Shown here: positions 52,826 to 60,800 of the stretch, piece after piece
Layout: every line of letters starts with the position of its first letter
Position numbering within the stretch: the first letter of the stretch is position 1
Assembly: GCA_025560025.1 (NCBI GenBank)
Contig: CP048487.1
Location: 124,001 to 188,000 of the forward strand
DNA length: 64,000 nt
Source of the DNA: Agrobacterium tumefaciens
Lineage (GTDB): Bacteria; Pseudomonadota; Alphaproteobacteria; Rhizobiales; Rhizobiaceae
Direction of reading: 5' to 3'
Program-made: the position numbers and the translations under genes
Notes under the pieces: model-generated
What the model was told of the DNA's origin: nothing
Databases searched by the model: none
Seen by the model: only the letters and a program-made list of their open reading frames with translations

Positions 52826-54331
52826 TTATTTCCAGGATGTCTGCCAGAAGCGGGCGAACTCGTCCGGCCAGGCGCTGAAATTCAGGTTCTTCGACAGGCC
52901 GTAATTGACGTTGAAGCTGTACATCGGCACGACATAGGCCTCGTCGGCAATTTTCTTCAGGGCCTTCAGATAAACCGCCTTGCGTTCCTCAGGATCTGCA
53001 GACGTGTCGCCGGTCTTGAGCCAGTTCGCGAGTTCAGTATCCTTCACGAGATCGTCGGCACCGCCGCCGAAGAAGTTAGACAGCAGGAAGGCTGCATCGC
53101 CGACACCATAGCTGCCCCAGTTCGAGAAGAAGGCCGGGACCTGCTTTTCGCGCCATTTTCCGACACCCGCGGCATATTGCAGTTCATCCAGCTGTGCAGT
53201 GATACCGACCTTGGCCAGATCCGCGGCAATCGCCTCGGCGACCGGACGCGGCATGGCGGCGAAAACCATCGGAATGGTCACGCCGTCCTTGAAACCGGCC
53301 TCTTCGAGCAAAGCCTTCGCCTTGGCCGGGTCATAGTCGTATTGCGTCGTGTCCTGCGAGCAGCCGAACTGTGCCGGGTTGCAGAAGCTTTTCAGCGTTT
53401 CCGATGCACCCCCCGCGAACGCCTTGGTGATCGCAGCGCGGTTGATGGCATGCTCGACGGCCTGACGCACCCGCTTGTCGGCAAGCGGCGTTCCCTCGAC
53501 CGGCGCGAGGTTGATGAAGGATATGCGCATGATCGGCGCGGACATCACCTGTACGCGGCTCTTCAGTCGCTCGGCCTGATCGGGCGGCAGGCGCCAGATC
53601 CAGTCGAGCTTGCCCGACATCAGTTCGGCATACTGCGTATTGAGTTCGGGCATCGTCCGGACGACAATTTTGTCGATGGTCGCACCGGCCTTCGGGCTTC
53701 CGGCATAAATGCCATCGAAGCGCTCCAGCACGTAACGCACGCCCGGCTCCTGCGAAACGAGCTTGTACGGGCCGGTACCCACGGGTGCCCTGGCCATGCC
53801 GGCCGAACCGTTTGCCGCAAAATATTCACGCGGGTAGATCGGCAGCGAATCGGCGAGCATTTCGAAAGCGCCGGCGAAAGGCTTCGCCATATGAATACGC
53901 ACGGTCGTGTCATCGACCTTCTCGACATCCTTGATCCAGTCGATCGAGATCGCGTAGCGCGTGCCATATTCGGGCTTGATGACAGTGGCGAGCGTCGTCA
54001 CGACGTCATTGGCGGAGAAATCGGCGCCATTATGGAATTTCACGCCCGTGCGCAGCTTGAACTCGATGGTCATCGGGTCGGGGCGCGACCAGCTTTCCGC
54101 CAACGCACCCTTGAATTCGCCCGTTGCGAGGTCCTTGTAAACGAGCCCGTCATAGACATGGCGTGCGAGGATCAGGCCTTCGCGGCCGGCAATCTTGTAC
54201 GTATCGAGCGGTTCCGGCTCCAGCGCGAAGGCAACATTCAGCGTGTTGTCGGCTTTGCCGGCCATTGCCGGCGCGGCCAGCAACGAAATGCAGGCGGCCG
54301 AAAGAAGCACGCGTTTCAGCGAAAGTGTCAT
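52826..54331 (-). CDS. dipeptide/oligopeptide-type ABC binding protein
   Basis: A 501-residue family-5 binding protein with a signal peptide (core LLSAACISLLAAPAM, cut near AGKADN) and family segments such as RTGVKFHNGADFSANDV and RQAVEHAINR. Such proteins bind peptides, nickel, opines or glycosides. The start at 54331 follows AAGGGGAAG. It lies 24 bases after the RraA-like gene, and the linked N-carbamoyl hydrolase and ornithine-cyclodeaminase-like genes hint at an amino-acid-derived ligand. Confidence 0.93.
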   Translation of the reverse strand: MTLSLKRVLLSAACISLLAAPAMAGKADNTLNVAFALEPEPLDTYKIAGREGLILARHVYDGLVYKDLATGEFKGALAESWSRPDPMTIEFKLRTGVKFHNGADFSANDVVTTLATVIKPEYGTRYAISIDWIKDVEKVDDTTVRIHMAKPFAGAFEMLADSLPIYPREYFAANGSAGMARAPVGTGPYKLVSQEPGVRYVLERFDGIYAGSPKAGATIDKIVVRTMPELNTQYAELMSGKLDWIWRLPPDQAERLKSRVQVMSAPIMRISFINLAPVEGTPLADKRVRQAVEHAINRAAITKAFAGGASETLKSFCNPAQFGCSQDTTQYDYDPAKAKALLEEAGFKDGVTIPMVFAAMPRPVAEAIAADLAKVGITAQLDELQYAAGVGKWREKQVPAFFSNWGSYGVGDAAFLLSNFFGGGADDLVKDTELANWLKTGDTSADPEERKAVYLKALKKIADEAYVVPMYSFNVNYGLSKNLNFSAWPDEFARFWQTSWK

Positions 54332-54355
54332 GTCTTCCCCTTTTCTTGTTGGAAA

Positions 54356-55003
54356 TCACTGCCTGAAATTCAGGTTCAACAACCGCCGCCGCTCGTCATC
54401 GTCGAGCTTTGCGGGGGCGGTAATGTCCTTGAGGGTCTCGCCCGCCCGCAGGCGTTCGAGTATCGAAATCTCATCGTGCTGCATCTTGAGCGCGGTCGCG
54501 GCATGCTGCGCCGCTGTTGCCGGATCGAGCACGACGACGCCGCTTTCGTCGGCGAGGATGATGTCGCCCTGGCTGACCATGGAGCCGCCGCAACTGACGA
54601 CACCGCGGATGTTGCCGGAGACACGGCGGTTACGGGTGGTGATCGGCGAACGGCCGCGGCACCAAACCGGCACACCGATTTCGAGGAGCGCGGCAAGGTC
54701 GGTGACGAAACCGTCGATCACCACACCGGCGACACCCCGGCTCTTGGCTGCCGTCGCAGTTACAGCGCCGAAACATGCGTGGCGCAGATCGCCGCAGCGG
54801 TCGACGACGATCACTTCACCCGGTTTTGCGACGGAAAGCGCTTCGGCCAGAGCCGCGCCATCCGTGCCGGGAAGCCGGACCGTCAGGGCCGGCCCCCAGA
54901 TGCGCGCGCCCGGCACCAACGCCTGGATTGACGGCGCCATGAATCCTTCGACAAGGAAATGACCGAGCGTGGCGGTCTCGACTTGCGACAGGTCGGGGAT
55001 CAT
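54356..55003 (-). CDS. RraA-like family protein (second copy in window)
   Basis: A 215-residue RraA/HMG-aldolase-like protein: KPGEVIVVDRCGDL, then AVTATAAKSRGVAGVVIDG and the segment DGFVTD. As in the copy at 2263-2913, the arginine usual before the aspartate is a threonine. The ATG at 55003 follows GGGGCGCC. It is the first gene of the peptide-transporter operon and is divergent from the LysR regulator, so it may act on the imported compound. Confidence 0.83.
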   Translation of the reverse strand: MIPDLSQVETATLGHFLVEGFMAPSIQALVPGARIWGPALTVRLPGTDGAALAEALSVAKPGEVIVVDRCGDLRHACFGAVTATAAKSRGVAGVVIDGFVTDLAALLEIGVPVWCRGRSPITTRNRRVSGNIRGVVSCGGSMVSQGDIILADESGVVVLDPATAAQHAATALKMQHDEISILERLRAGETLKDITAPAKLDDDERRRLLNLNFRQ

Positions 55004-55130
55004 CTGGCGCCCCGGCAAAGGTTGGGATAATGGCTCATGGTCTCGGCTCCGAATGCATGGAATTCCGAAACAGTAACGGCAGGCGGCGGGCTGAAACAGC
55101 CGCCTTTCGATCCCGGTCTTGATCGAAGTG

Positions 55131-55145
55131 ATAGGCCTCGCCTAT
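55131..55145. promoter_or_regulatory. LysR box, perfect T-N11-A palindrome
   Basis: ATAGGC-CTC-GCCTAT is a perfect inverted repeat with the T-N11-A form of LysR sites. It lies in the 197-base gap between the divergent lysR-type and RraA-like genes, 55 bases before the regulator start. Confidence 0.7.
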
Positions 55146-55200
55146 GCTTTAACGGGTCGAAATCATGTTAGGAAAATCGCGTTGAAGACGGAATTTGTTC

Positions 55201-56136
55201 ATGCCACAACGTCCCGATCTGTCAGAACTCAACTGGAATCTCCTGCGCAGCTTTTGCGTCATAGCCGAGGAGAAAAGCCTGACGCGTGCGGCCAAGCGGC
55301 TGAACATGAGTCAGCCCTCCGTGAGCCTTGCGCTTCAGAAGCTGGAGGAGCAGCTCGATTGCCAGCTTATCTTCCGCGGCAGCCGCCATTTCGCGCTGAC
55401 GCTCCGGGGCGAGAAGATCTTTCAGGAATGCGCGGACATGTTCCGCGCCGTCGACCGGATCGGCATCCTCACGGAAGATCGCAACGACGAGGAGTTCGGC
55501 GAATTGCGGCTGAGCATCATCAGCCAGTTGCGCTCGCCACTGATCGATGAAGCGATCCGGCTTTATCACCAGCGCCATCCTTCGATTACCTGGCGCATCG
55601 AAGTGCAGAATTCGGCTGAAACCGTACGAAGGATCACCAACGAGAAAGCTGGCCTCGGTATCTGCCTGCTGACCAAGCCACTGCTCAACCTCACATGCCG
55701 CCATCTTTTTCGCGAGGAATTCTCGATCTTCTGCGGTGTCGAACACCCGCTCTACGGGCGTACCGAAGTCACGGCGCGCGACCTTCAGCAGGAACCGTTC
55801 GTCGCCTTCACCTGCGCCACCGAAGGCATGGGGCTGGAGCCGATGATCATGCTGCGCGAAGGCATGGCGCTTGGCAGCCGTATCAGCGGATCGAGCCACG
55901 ATCTCGAAGAAGTGCAAAGGATGATCGTGTCCGGCCTCGGCATCGGAATCCTGCCGGTGATGACCGTGTCCGGCGAGAACCCGTCCGGCAAGCTCTGGCC
56001 TTTGCGGCTGGTCGACCAGCCGCTGGGCGCCGATGTGTTCCTCGTCAATAGCCCGGTTTCCCAGCCAACGGCGCCGGAGCAGAAGTTCATCGACCTGATC
56101 GACGAACTTCTGAAGCTTTATCCGGATATGATTTAG
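55201..56136 (+). CDS. LysR family transcriptional regulator
   Basis: A 311-residue protein with the LysR helix-turn-helix (SLTRAAKRLNMSQPSVSLAL, about 26-45) and a substrate-binding domain (VSGLGIGILPV near the C-terminus). The ATG at 55201 is preferred to a TTG six bases earlier. It is divergent from the RraA-like/peptide-transporter operon and probably controls it from the box at 55131. Its stop codon lies in the repeat at 56133-56238. Confidence 0.93.
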   Translation: MPQRPDLSELNWNLLRSFCVIAEEKSLTRAAKRLNMSQPSVSLALQKLEEQLDCQLIFRGSRHFALTLRGEKIFQECADMFRAVDRIGILTEDRNDEEFGELRLSIISQLRSPLIDEAIRLYHQRHPSITWRIEVQNSAETVRRITNEKAGLGICLLTKPLLNLTCRHLFREEFSIFCGVEHPLYGRTEVTARDLQQEPFVAFTCATEGMGLEPMIMLREGMALGSRISGSSHDLEEVQRMIVSGLGIGILPVMTVSGENPSGKLWPLRLVDQPLGADVFLVNSPVSQPTAPEQKFIDLIDELLKLYPDMI

Positions 56137-56238
56137 AGCGCGTCTCGATCTGACTGGATCAAATCGGCGCTCTAACATTTTTGTTTGAAAGCATAATCTT
56201 ATCGATCCTCGTTTCACTCCGGTCGGATTATGCTCTAA
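56133..56238. repeat. mosaic intergenic repeat of two palindromes
   Basis: The first palindrome has arms TTAGAGCGC (56133-56141) and GCGCTCTAA (56167-56175); the second has GCATAATC (56191-56198) and GATTATGC (56226-56233), ending TCTAA. The form resembles dispersed intergenic mosaic elements known from the Hyphomicrobiales. The element fills the whole gap between two convergent genes, and the stop codons of both lie in its ends. It may also act as a transcription stop. Confidence 0.75.
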
Positions 56239-57167
56239 CCGGTTTCGGCAACCATCGTTGCACCGACGAGGTCTTCCAGCGACAGCCCGACCGACTTGAA
56301 CAGGGTCCGTTCGGCATCGCACTGGCGGCCGGGCGCGCCCCTCGTGAGTTCAGCGAGATCCGCAACGATCAGCGCCGGGTCGAACGCATTTTCAGCAATT
56401 GGCTGGGCAAGATCACCGGCAAGAAGCGCACCGGCCCGACCGTCGACGAATACGCGCGACCGGGTCACGGCGAGCGTATCGCTTTCACGCATATCCGCCT
56501 TGAAGGCGCCGATCAGATCGAGGTGGCTACCCTCGCGCATCCATGCGCCATGGATCAGCGGTTGCGTCGAGGCAGTCACTGACGACACGACATCCGCCGC
56601 ACGACAGGCCGCCTCAAGCTCCTCCTGAGCTTCTGCCGGCAAGCCCTGCGCGCGCAACGCCACCGCTGTGGCTTCCGCCTTCTCCGGGCTACGACCCCAG
56701 ATCAGAATGCGTTCATAGGAACGCACGGACGAATGGGCGGCCGCGACCGCCCCCGCCAACTGTCCGGTCCCGACCACCGTCAGAACCTTGACGTCACGGC
56801 GGGCAAGATAATCTGCGGCAAGCGCCGACGCGGCGGCGGTGCGGCGGGCCGTCAGCCCATCGCCATCCATCGCTGCAACGAAGCGTCCGTCGGCACCGTC
56901 GAAAAGCAGGTAGCCTGCATTGATCGTCGCCTGCCCCTTGGCGGCATTTCCGGGATAGAAGGTCACGACCTTGACGCCGACTGCCTTGCCCGCCTCCCAG
57001 GCAGGCATAACCAGCAACGTCGCCTGTTCGCTGTCCGGCAAATCGATCGTGAACGACTGACGTGGCGGTGCGACGACCGCGCCCCGCGCAAAACTCTCGC
57101 GCAGGGCCTGGATCAGTCCGGGCCAGTCGAGCCGGTCCTCGACCGCATGATGATCGTAGACCCGCAT
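56235..57167 (-). CDS. ornithine cyclodeaminase/mu-crystallin family protein
   Basis: The 310-residue protein is shorter than the ornithine cyclodeaminase at 43722 and fits the wider mu-crystallin family, which includes pyrroline-2-carboxylate and other imino-acid reductases. Visible are GVKVVTFYPGN with the substrate lysine, LTARRTAAASALAA, the dinucleotide motif VVGTGQLAG and HLDLIGAFKADM. The gene overlaps the hydrolase stop by one base (TAATG). The substrate is probably a cyclic imine or an amino acid released by the hydrolase. Confidence 0.88.
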   Translation of the reverse strand: MRVYDHHAVEDRLDWPGLIQALRESFARGAVVAPPRQSFTIDLPDSEQATLLVMPAWEAGKAVGVKVVTFYPGNAAKGQATINAGYLLFDGADGRFVAAMDGDGLTARRTAAASALAADYLARRDVKVLTVVGTGQLAGAVAAAHSSVRSYERILIWGRSPEKAEATAVALRAQGLPAEAQEELEAACRAADVVSSVTASTQPLIHGAWMREGSHLDLIGAFKADMRESDTLAVTRSRVFVDGRAGALLAGDLAQPIAENAFDPALIVADLAELTRGAPGRQCDAERTLFKSVGLSLEDLVGATMVAETG

Positions 57168-58408
57168 TAGCGATCCGCCCTCTGGACAACGGCGTGGAGC
57201 AGGACGTTCAGACCCGCAACCAGATCGTCCGGTGCGCAGTCCTCCTTGTTATTGTGGGTGATGCCGCCCTTGCAGGGCGTGAAAATCATCGCCGTCGGGA
57301 AACGCGTCGCCATATGGTAGGCGTCGTGACCGGCCTGCGCCTGAATATCACGCCAGTTCCAGCCCTGACGAACCGCCTCTTCCCGGACCGTCGAGACAAG
57401 GCCGGCATCGAAAATATCGCCGCCCCACGCCCATTCATCCTCGACGGTAACGCCGCAACCTGCTTTCGCGCCGGCTTCATGGGCAGCCCGGCGCATCTTC
57501 TCCGCCATGACCTTGGCGGTGATCGGATCGGGATGGCGGACATCGGCGACACATTGCGCGGTTTCGGAAAGAATCCCGGGCTTGTTCGGCCAGGCGGCCA
57601 GCCGCGAGCCGGTGGCCTTGCCGTCCATGACCGCGAAATCCCAGCCGATATCGTCCACGGCCGTGAGAAACCGCGCGCCGGCAATCAGCGCATTATGGCG
57701 CAGGTCCATCGGCGTAGGACCCGTATGAGCGGTCTCGCCATCGAACCGCACACGCATGCCATAGCTCGGATAGCCGCCCGTCACGATGCCGACCTGCCGC
57801 TTTTCCGCGTCGAGGATCGGCCCCTGCTCGATGTGCAATTCGAAATAGGCGTCCACATCGCCCGTGCAGGGCTTGTCGCCATTGTAGCCGATCCTTTCAA
57901 GCTCTTCGCCAAGGCGCGGACCGTCGTCGGCGATCAAATCGAGCGCCCAGTCGAGTTCGTAGCGCCCAACGAAGACGCCCGATGCGATCATCGGCGGCGA
58001 GAAACGCGCGCCTTCCTCGTTCGTCCAGTTCACCACGACGAGGGGGCGCCTGGTCACATGGCCTATATCGTTCAGCGTTCGAACGAGTTCCAGACCGGCC
58101 AGCACGCCGGCGATACCATCGAAACGGCCTCCATTGATCTGCGTATCGAGATGGCTGCCGATAAAGATCGGCGGCAGGCTGTCATCGCTGCCGGCCCGGC
58201 GCCCGAAGATCGAACCCATCCGGTCGATCTCGACGGTCAGTCCGGCCGCCTCGCACCATTCGACAAACTGGTCTCGCACCTCGCGGTCACTGTCCGTCAG
58301 CGCCAGACGGGCAAGCCCGCCCTCGCGGCCCTTCCCGATTTCAGCGGAACGTTGAATGGTCGACCAGAAACGATCGAGGTCGATGCGGGTGTCGGGGGTA
58401 AAGCTCAT
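57167..58408 (-). CDS. N-carbamoyl-L-amino-acid hydrolase/allantoate-type M20 amidase
   Basis: A 413-residue zinc amidohydrolase of the HyuC/beta-ureidopropionase/allantoate amidohydrolase group: metal segments IGSHLDTQINGGRFDG, NEEGARF and ELHIEQGP with a later AGHDAYHMA. It removes a carbamoyl group from N-carbamoyl amino acids or related ureido acids. The start at 58408 follows GAGAGGC. It forms a two-gene operon with the ornithine-cyclodeaminase-like gene. Specificity within the group cannot be settled. Confidence 0.9.
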   Translation of the reverse strand: MSFTPDTRIDLDRFWSTIQRSAEIGKGREGGLARLALTDSDREVRDQFVEWCEAAGLTVEIDRMGSIFGRRAGSDDSLPPIFIGSHLDTQINGGRFDGIAGVLAGLELVRTLNDIGHVTRRPLVVVNWTNEEGARFSPPMIASGVFVGRYELDWALDLIADDGPRLGEELERIGYNGDKPCTGDVDAYFELHIEQGPILDAEKRQVGIVTGGYPSYGMRVRFDGETAHTGPTPMDLRHNALIAGARFLTAVDDIGWDFAVMDGKATGSRLAAWPNKPGILSETAQCVADVRHPDPITAKVMAEKMRRAAHEAGAKAGCGVTVEDEWAWGGDIFDAGLVSTVREEAVRQGWNWRDIQAQAGHDAYHMATRFPTAMIFTPCKGGITHNNKEDCAPDDLVAGLNVLLHAVVQRADR

Positions 58409-58590
58409 GGAAGCCTCTCGTTATACCTGTCTTGCGTCGCTGAGGCGGCGAGCGAGGGTTTGCCCCTCACCGTTCCCGATTGAACCGATCAGGAAGTCGG
58501 CACGCAAATAGGTCAGGGCTATACCTGCAATACAGATCGACAGTTCGAAGGAAAATAACCTGCGAAAGAGGCGATGAGATGCACAAGGTA

Positions 58591-58617
58591 ATCCGAAGCC
58601 CGGGCCGGGCTTCGGAT
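58591..58617 (-). terminator. strong hairpin after nucleoside-hydrolase remnant
   Basis: A 12-bp perfect stem (58591-58602 with 58606-58617, arm ATCCGAAGCCCG) and 3-base loop lies 20 bases past the stop of the nucleoside-hydrolase frame on the minus strand. The bases that follow (TACCTTGT) are only weakly T-rich. Confidence 0.65.
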
Positions 58618-58637
58618 ATCGCGAGAAGGATGCGCCG

Positions 58638-59180
58638 TCAACTCGTGGCGACTGTCTCCTGCAGGCGCGCCAGATTGCCGAGAGACTCGACGAGGCGGCG
58701 ATGGGTTGCCGCTATATCGAACGCGATGACGACCCGGCAATTGTCCGGTTTGCCGGTCCGTCCCGCGACGTCGACCATCGAGCGCCCGTAGTTGAGGCCG
58801 GGCGCCGTTTCGATTTCGACCCGTGCCGGAACCGTTTTGACAATTTCGGGATAGGCAGCGGCAAGGATGGCGCAGGGGTCGTGCGACGGCGTCTTTTCCG
58901 GCGTCAGCACACCGGGATAGAACGTCGTCGTCAGCGACTTCAGAAGTTCCGTCGCCAGTTTTGCCGTCGGGCCGGGCAATTGCCCCACCGAAGCGATGAG
59001 CGCATCATCGATCGGCACCATGGTCAGCGGAATGCCCGCGCCATAGACGATCGACGCCGCCTCCGGATCGCAGAACACGTTCCATTCTGCCGATGCCGTC
59101 TTGCTGCCGAGACCCCATGCGCCGCTGAGGGTTATGATATGGCCGATGCCGCCCGCGAAGCCGCGGCCTTTTTCTTTTGG
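58638..59180 (-). pseudogene. nucleoside hydrolase remnant, 5' truncated
   Basis: The frame ending at 58638 encodes the C-terminal half of an inosine/uridine-type nucleoside hydrolase: ITLSGAW, then SAEWNVFCDPEAA (the NxxxDPEAA segment of the family), then ETAPGLNYGR and a final DIAATHRRL segment. The family has about 310 residues; here only about 175 are present, and the N-terminal calcium site (DxDPGxDD) is absent. The frame loses similarity near 59180, where the sequence becomes GC-rich and repetitive. A GTG at 59078 could start a 146-residue fragment, but it would be inactive. The gene appears cut by a rearrangement. Confidence 0.75.
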
Positions 59181-59460
59181 TCCCGCCCGACCCGCCCCCG
59201 CGCCGCCTCTTTATGGCGGCGGCGATATTGAGCGGGCCAGATGGCCCGCCAGTCGTGTCGTTTCTGTTTTGGGACCTGGCCCGCCTGGGCGGCAAGACCA
59301 AGCCCCAGGGGGCGGAAAACGGCTCCCGTGTCGTCGCTTTCGCTCCAGCCCGCGCCCGTCGCCGCTTTCCGGTCCTGACTGCCGAGGCTAGAAAACGCAT
59401 TGAGCGCGACACGGACCGCATCAACCCCCATCAGATGCGGCGCATCCTTGGCTGAAAAGC
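59181..59460. other. junction region, low-complexity GC-rich start
   Basis: Between the nucleoside-hydrolase remnant and the TetR promoter. It opens with a C-rich stretch (59186-59210) and shows no gene of known family. The minus-strand frames that cross it do not resume the nucleoside hydrolase. It marks the border of two unrelated blocks. Confidence 0.45.
59213..59455 (+). CDS. hypothetical protein, 80 aa (doubtful)
   Basis: A plus-strand frame from an ATG at 59213 to a TGA at 59455. The C-terminal half (FPVLTAEARKRIERDTDRINPHQMRRILG region) is charged and looks like a helical protein tail, which the GC-rich background alone would not demand. The start lacks a clear ribosome site and no family is recognised. 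It could be the end of a gene from a mobile block whose front is lost at the junction. Confidence 0.3.
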   Translation: MAAAILSGPDGPPVVSFLFWDLARLGGKTKPQGAENGSRVVAFAPARARRRFPVLTAEARKRIERDTDRINPHQMRRILG

Positions 59461-59487
59461 TCGTTCGTAAAAGTTCTGGACTTATCG

Positions 59488-59516
59488 GTTCATATCGACT
59501 AAATGGGGTTATGAAC
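59488..59516. promoter_or_regulatory. inverted repeat upstream of the TetR gene
   Basis: GTTCATA (59488-59494) and TATGAAC (59510-59516) are perfect inverted arms 15 bases apart, 31 bases before the original-looking ATG of the TetR frame. It is a candidate operator for autoregulation of the redox cluster. Confidence 0.5.
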
Positions 59517-59578
59517 TGAACGGTCCCAAAACCGGTGGGAGGCCAGATGGCTCGACCGCAGGAATTTAACAGACAGCG

Positions 59579-60109
59579 ATGCAGTTGTTCTGGAACAAGG
59601 GGTATGAGGCGACGAGCCTGACCGATATCCTGCAAGCGACGGGCCTGAGCAAAAGCAGCCTGTACGGGAGCTTCGGCGACAAACGCGAGTTCTTCCTCGC
59701 GGCATACGACGCCTATCGCGAAGAGCGCGCGCACCAGATGGATGCGTTGCTGAACAATGGCTCCGCGCGGCAGGCGATCGAGAGCTTCTTTCGCCAGATC
59801 ATCGAAGACGCCGCCAAGTTCGAGTTCTCCAATGGCTGCATGAGCACCAATCAGGCCGTGGAGCTTGCTCCCCACGATGCCGTTGTCCGCCATCGCGTCG
59901 AAACGGATTTCAAACTGATAGAGGATGCGCTCGCCCGCACCATCGAACGGGGTCAGGGCGAAGGCTCGATCAGAGGCAGCGTCGATGCTCGCAAGATGGC
60001 CCATCTCCTCGTCGTCGCCTTTCCCGGCTTCCAGGTCATGGTCCGGGCCGGTGGCGACCGGACCCGCCTGAATGACGCCCTCGATCTGCTGATGGCACAC
60101 TTCGATTGA
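59579..60109 (+). CDS. TetR family regulator, N-terminus probably frameshifted
   Basis: The 176-residue frame encodes a TetR regulator: FWNKGYEATSLTDILQATGLSKSSLYGSFGDK is the HTH region (helices 2-3 complete), followed by a ligand domain with FSNGCMSTN. The usual N-terminus MARPQEFNR is present at 59547 with a strong GGTGGGAGG ribosome site but in another frame, 32 bases upstream, where normal proteins have about 48. A deletion of about 16 bases would explain this. From the ATG at 59579 the ribosome site is poor and half of helix 1 is missing, so the repressor may be weak or lost. Confidence 0.78.
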   Translation: MQLFWNKGYEATSLTDILQATGLSKSSLYGSFGDKREFFLAAYDAYREERAHQMDALLNNGSARQAIESFFRQIIEDAAKFEFSNGCMSTNQAVELAPHDAVVRHRVETDFKLIEDALARTIERGQGEGSIRGSVDARKMAHLLVVAFPGFQVMVRAGGDRTRLNDALDLLMAHFD

Positions 60110-60161
60110 GGCCCTTTGCAATTTATCAATTATGGACCGTTCACTCCAATATGAGGAAAAT

Positions 60162-60734
60162 ATGACACAGCCCAAGATCCTGACCCTCGCGGCATCGACC
60201 CGCAGTCAATCCTTCAACAGGAAGCTCGCCCATCTCGTTACAAAGCGGATCGAGGCACGGGGCGGACTGGTTGAAGCGATCGATCTCGCCGATTACGCTC
60301 TCCCGATCTACGACGGCGATCTGGAAGCCCGCGACGGCGTTCCGGAGGCCGCACATCGGCTGCATGAAAAGTTCCGCAGTCACGGCGGCATCTTCATCGC
60401 CAGCCCGGAACTCAATGCCAACGTTTCGCCACTGCTCCTCAACGTCCTGGCATGGGTATCGCGCGTCGGTGAGCATGGCGGGATCGGTGCCGCGTTCGGA
60501 AAACCGGTGTTCGCGTTGGGCAGCGCCTCGCCGGGCGGCTTCGGCGGCTATCGCGGCCTGATGTCGCTTCGCAATACGCTCGAGTTGCAGCTCGGCGCTC
60601 GCGTGCTGCCGACCATGGTGTCCGTCGGCACCGCACACGAAGCTTTCGACGAATTGGGCGATCTGAAGCCCCCTTTCCCGAAGCAGATGCTCGATCGCCT
60701 CGTGCCTGAACTCGTATCCGCGGCCTCGAACTGA
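60162..60734 (+). CDS. NADPH-dependent FMN reductase family protein
   Basis: A 190-residue flavodoxin-fold reductase: the phosphate-binding LAASTRSQSFNRKLA near the N-terminus, then SPELNANVSPLLLNVLAW, matching the YieF/ChrR/azoreductase-like FMN-reductase family (the usual PEYN reads PELN). Such enzymes reduce quinones or other electrophiles with NAD(P)H. The ATG at 60162 follows GAGGAAAAT. It is the first gene after the TetR regulator, as in redox-stress clusters. Confidence 0.9.
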   Translation: MTQPKILTLAASTRSQSFNRKLAHLVTKRIEARGGLVEAIDLADYALPIYDGDLEARDGVPEAAHRLHEKFRSHGGIFIASPELNANVSPLLLNVLAWVSRVGEHGGIGAAFGKPVFALGSASPGGFGGYRGLMSLRNTLELQLGARVLPTMVSVGTAHEAFDELGDLKPPFPKQMLDRLVPELVSAASN

Positions 60735-60800
60735 GTTCGCAGACCGGCCGGTTTGTTCCGGCCAATTACTCGCCTTCAAGTCAACCCAAGGAGAACTGAA

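Noticed and set aside
53177..54931. 584-codon plus-strand open frame
   Set aside because: Antisense to the peptide-binding protein and RraA-like genes; the composition is that of a shadow frame.
57062..58483. 473-codon plus-strand open frame
   Set aside because: Antisense to the N-carbamoyl hydrolase gene; no family motifs.
59220..59260. apparent GPLNIAAA match to the nucleoside hydrolase GPLTNIA segment upstream of the remnant
   Set aside because: It is in another frame from the remnant, the linking sequence has no similarity, and the match is short enough to be chance.
59132..60175. 347-codon minus-strand open frame over the TetR gene
   Set aside because: The plus strand carries a clear TetR protein; the minus frame does not join the nucleoside hydrolase frame.
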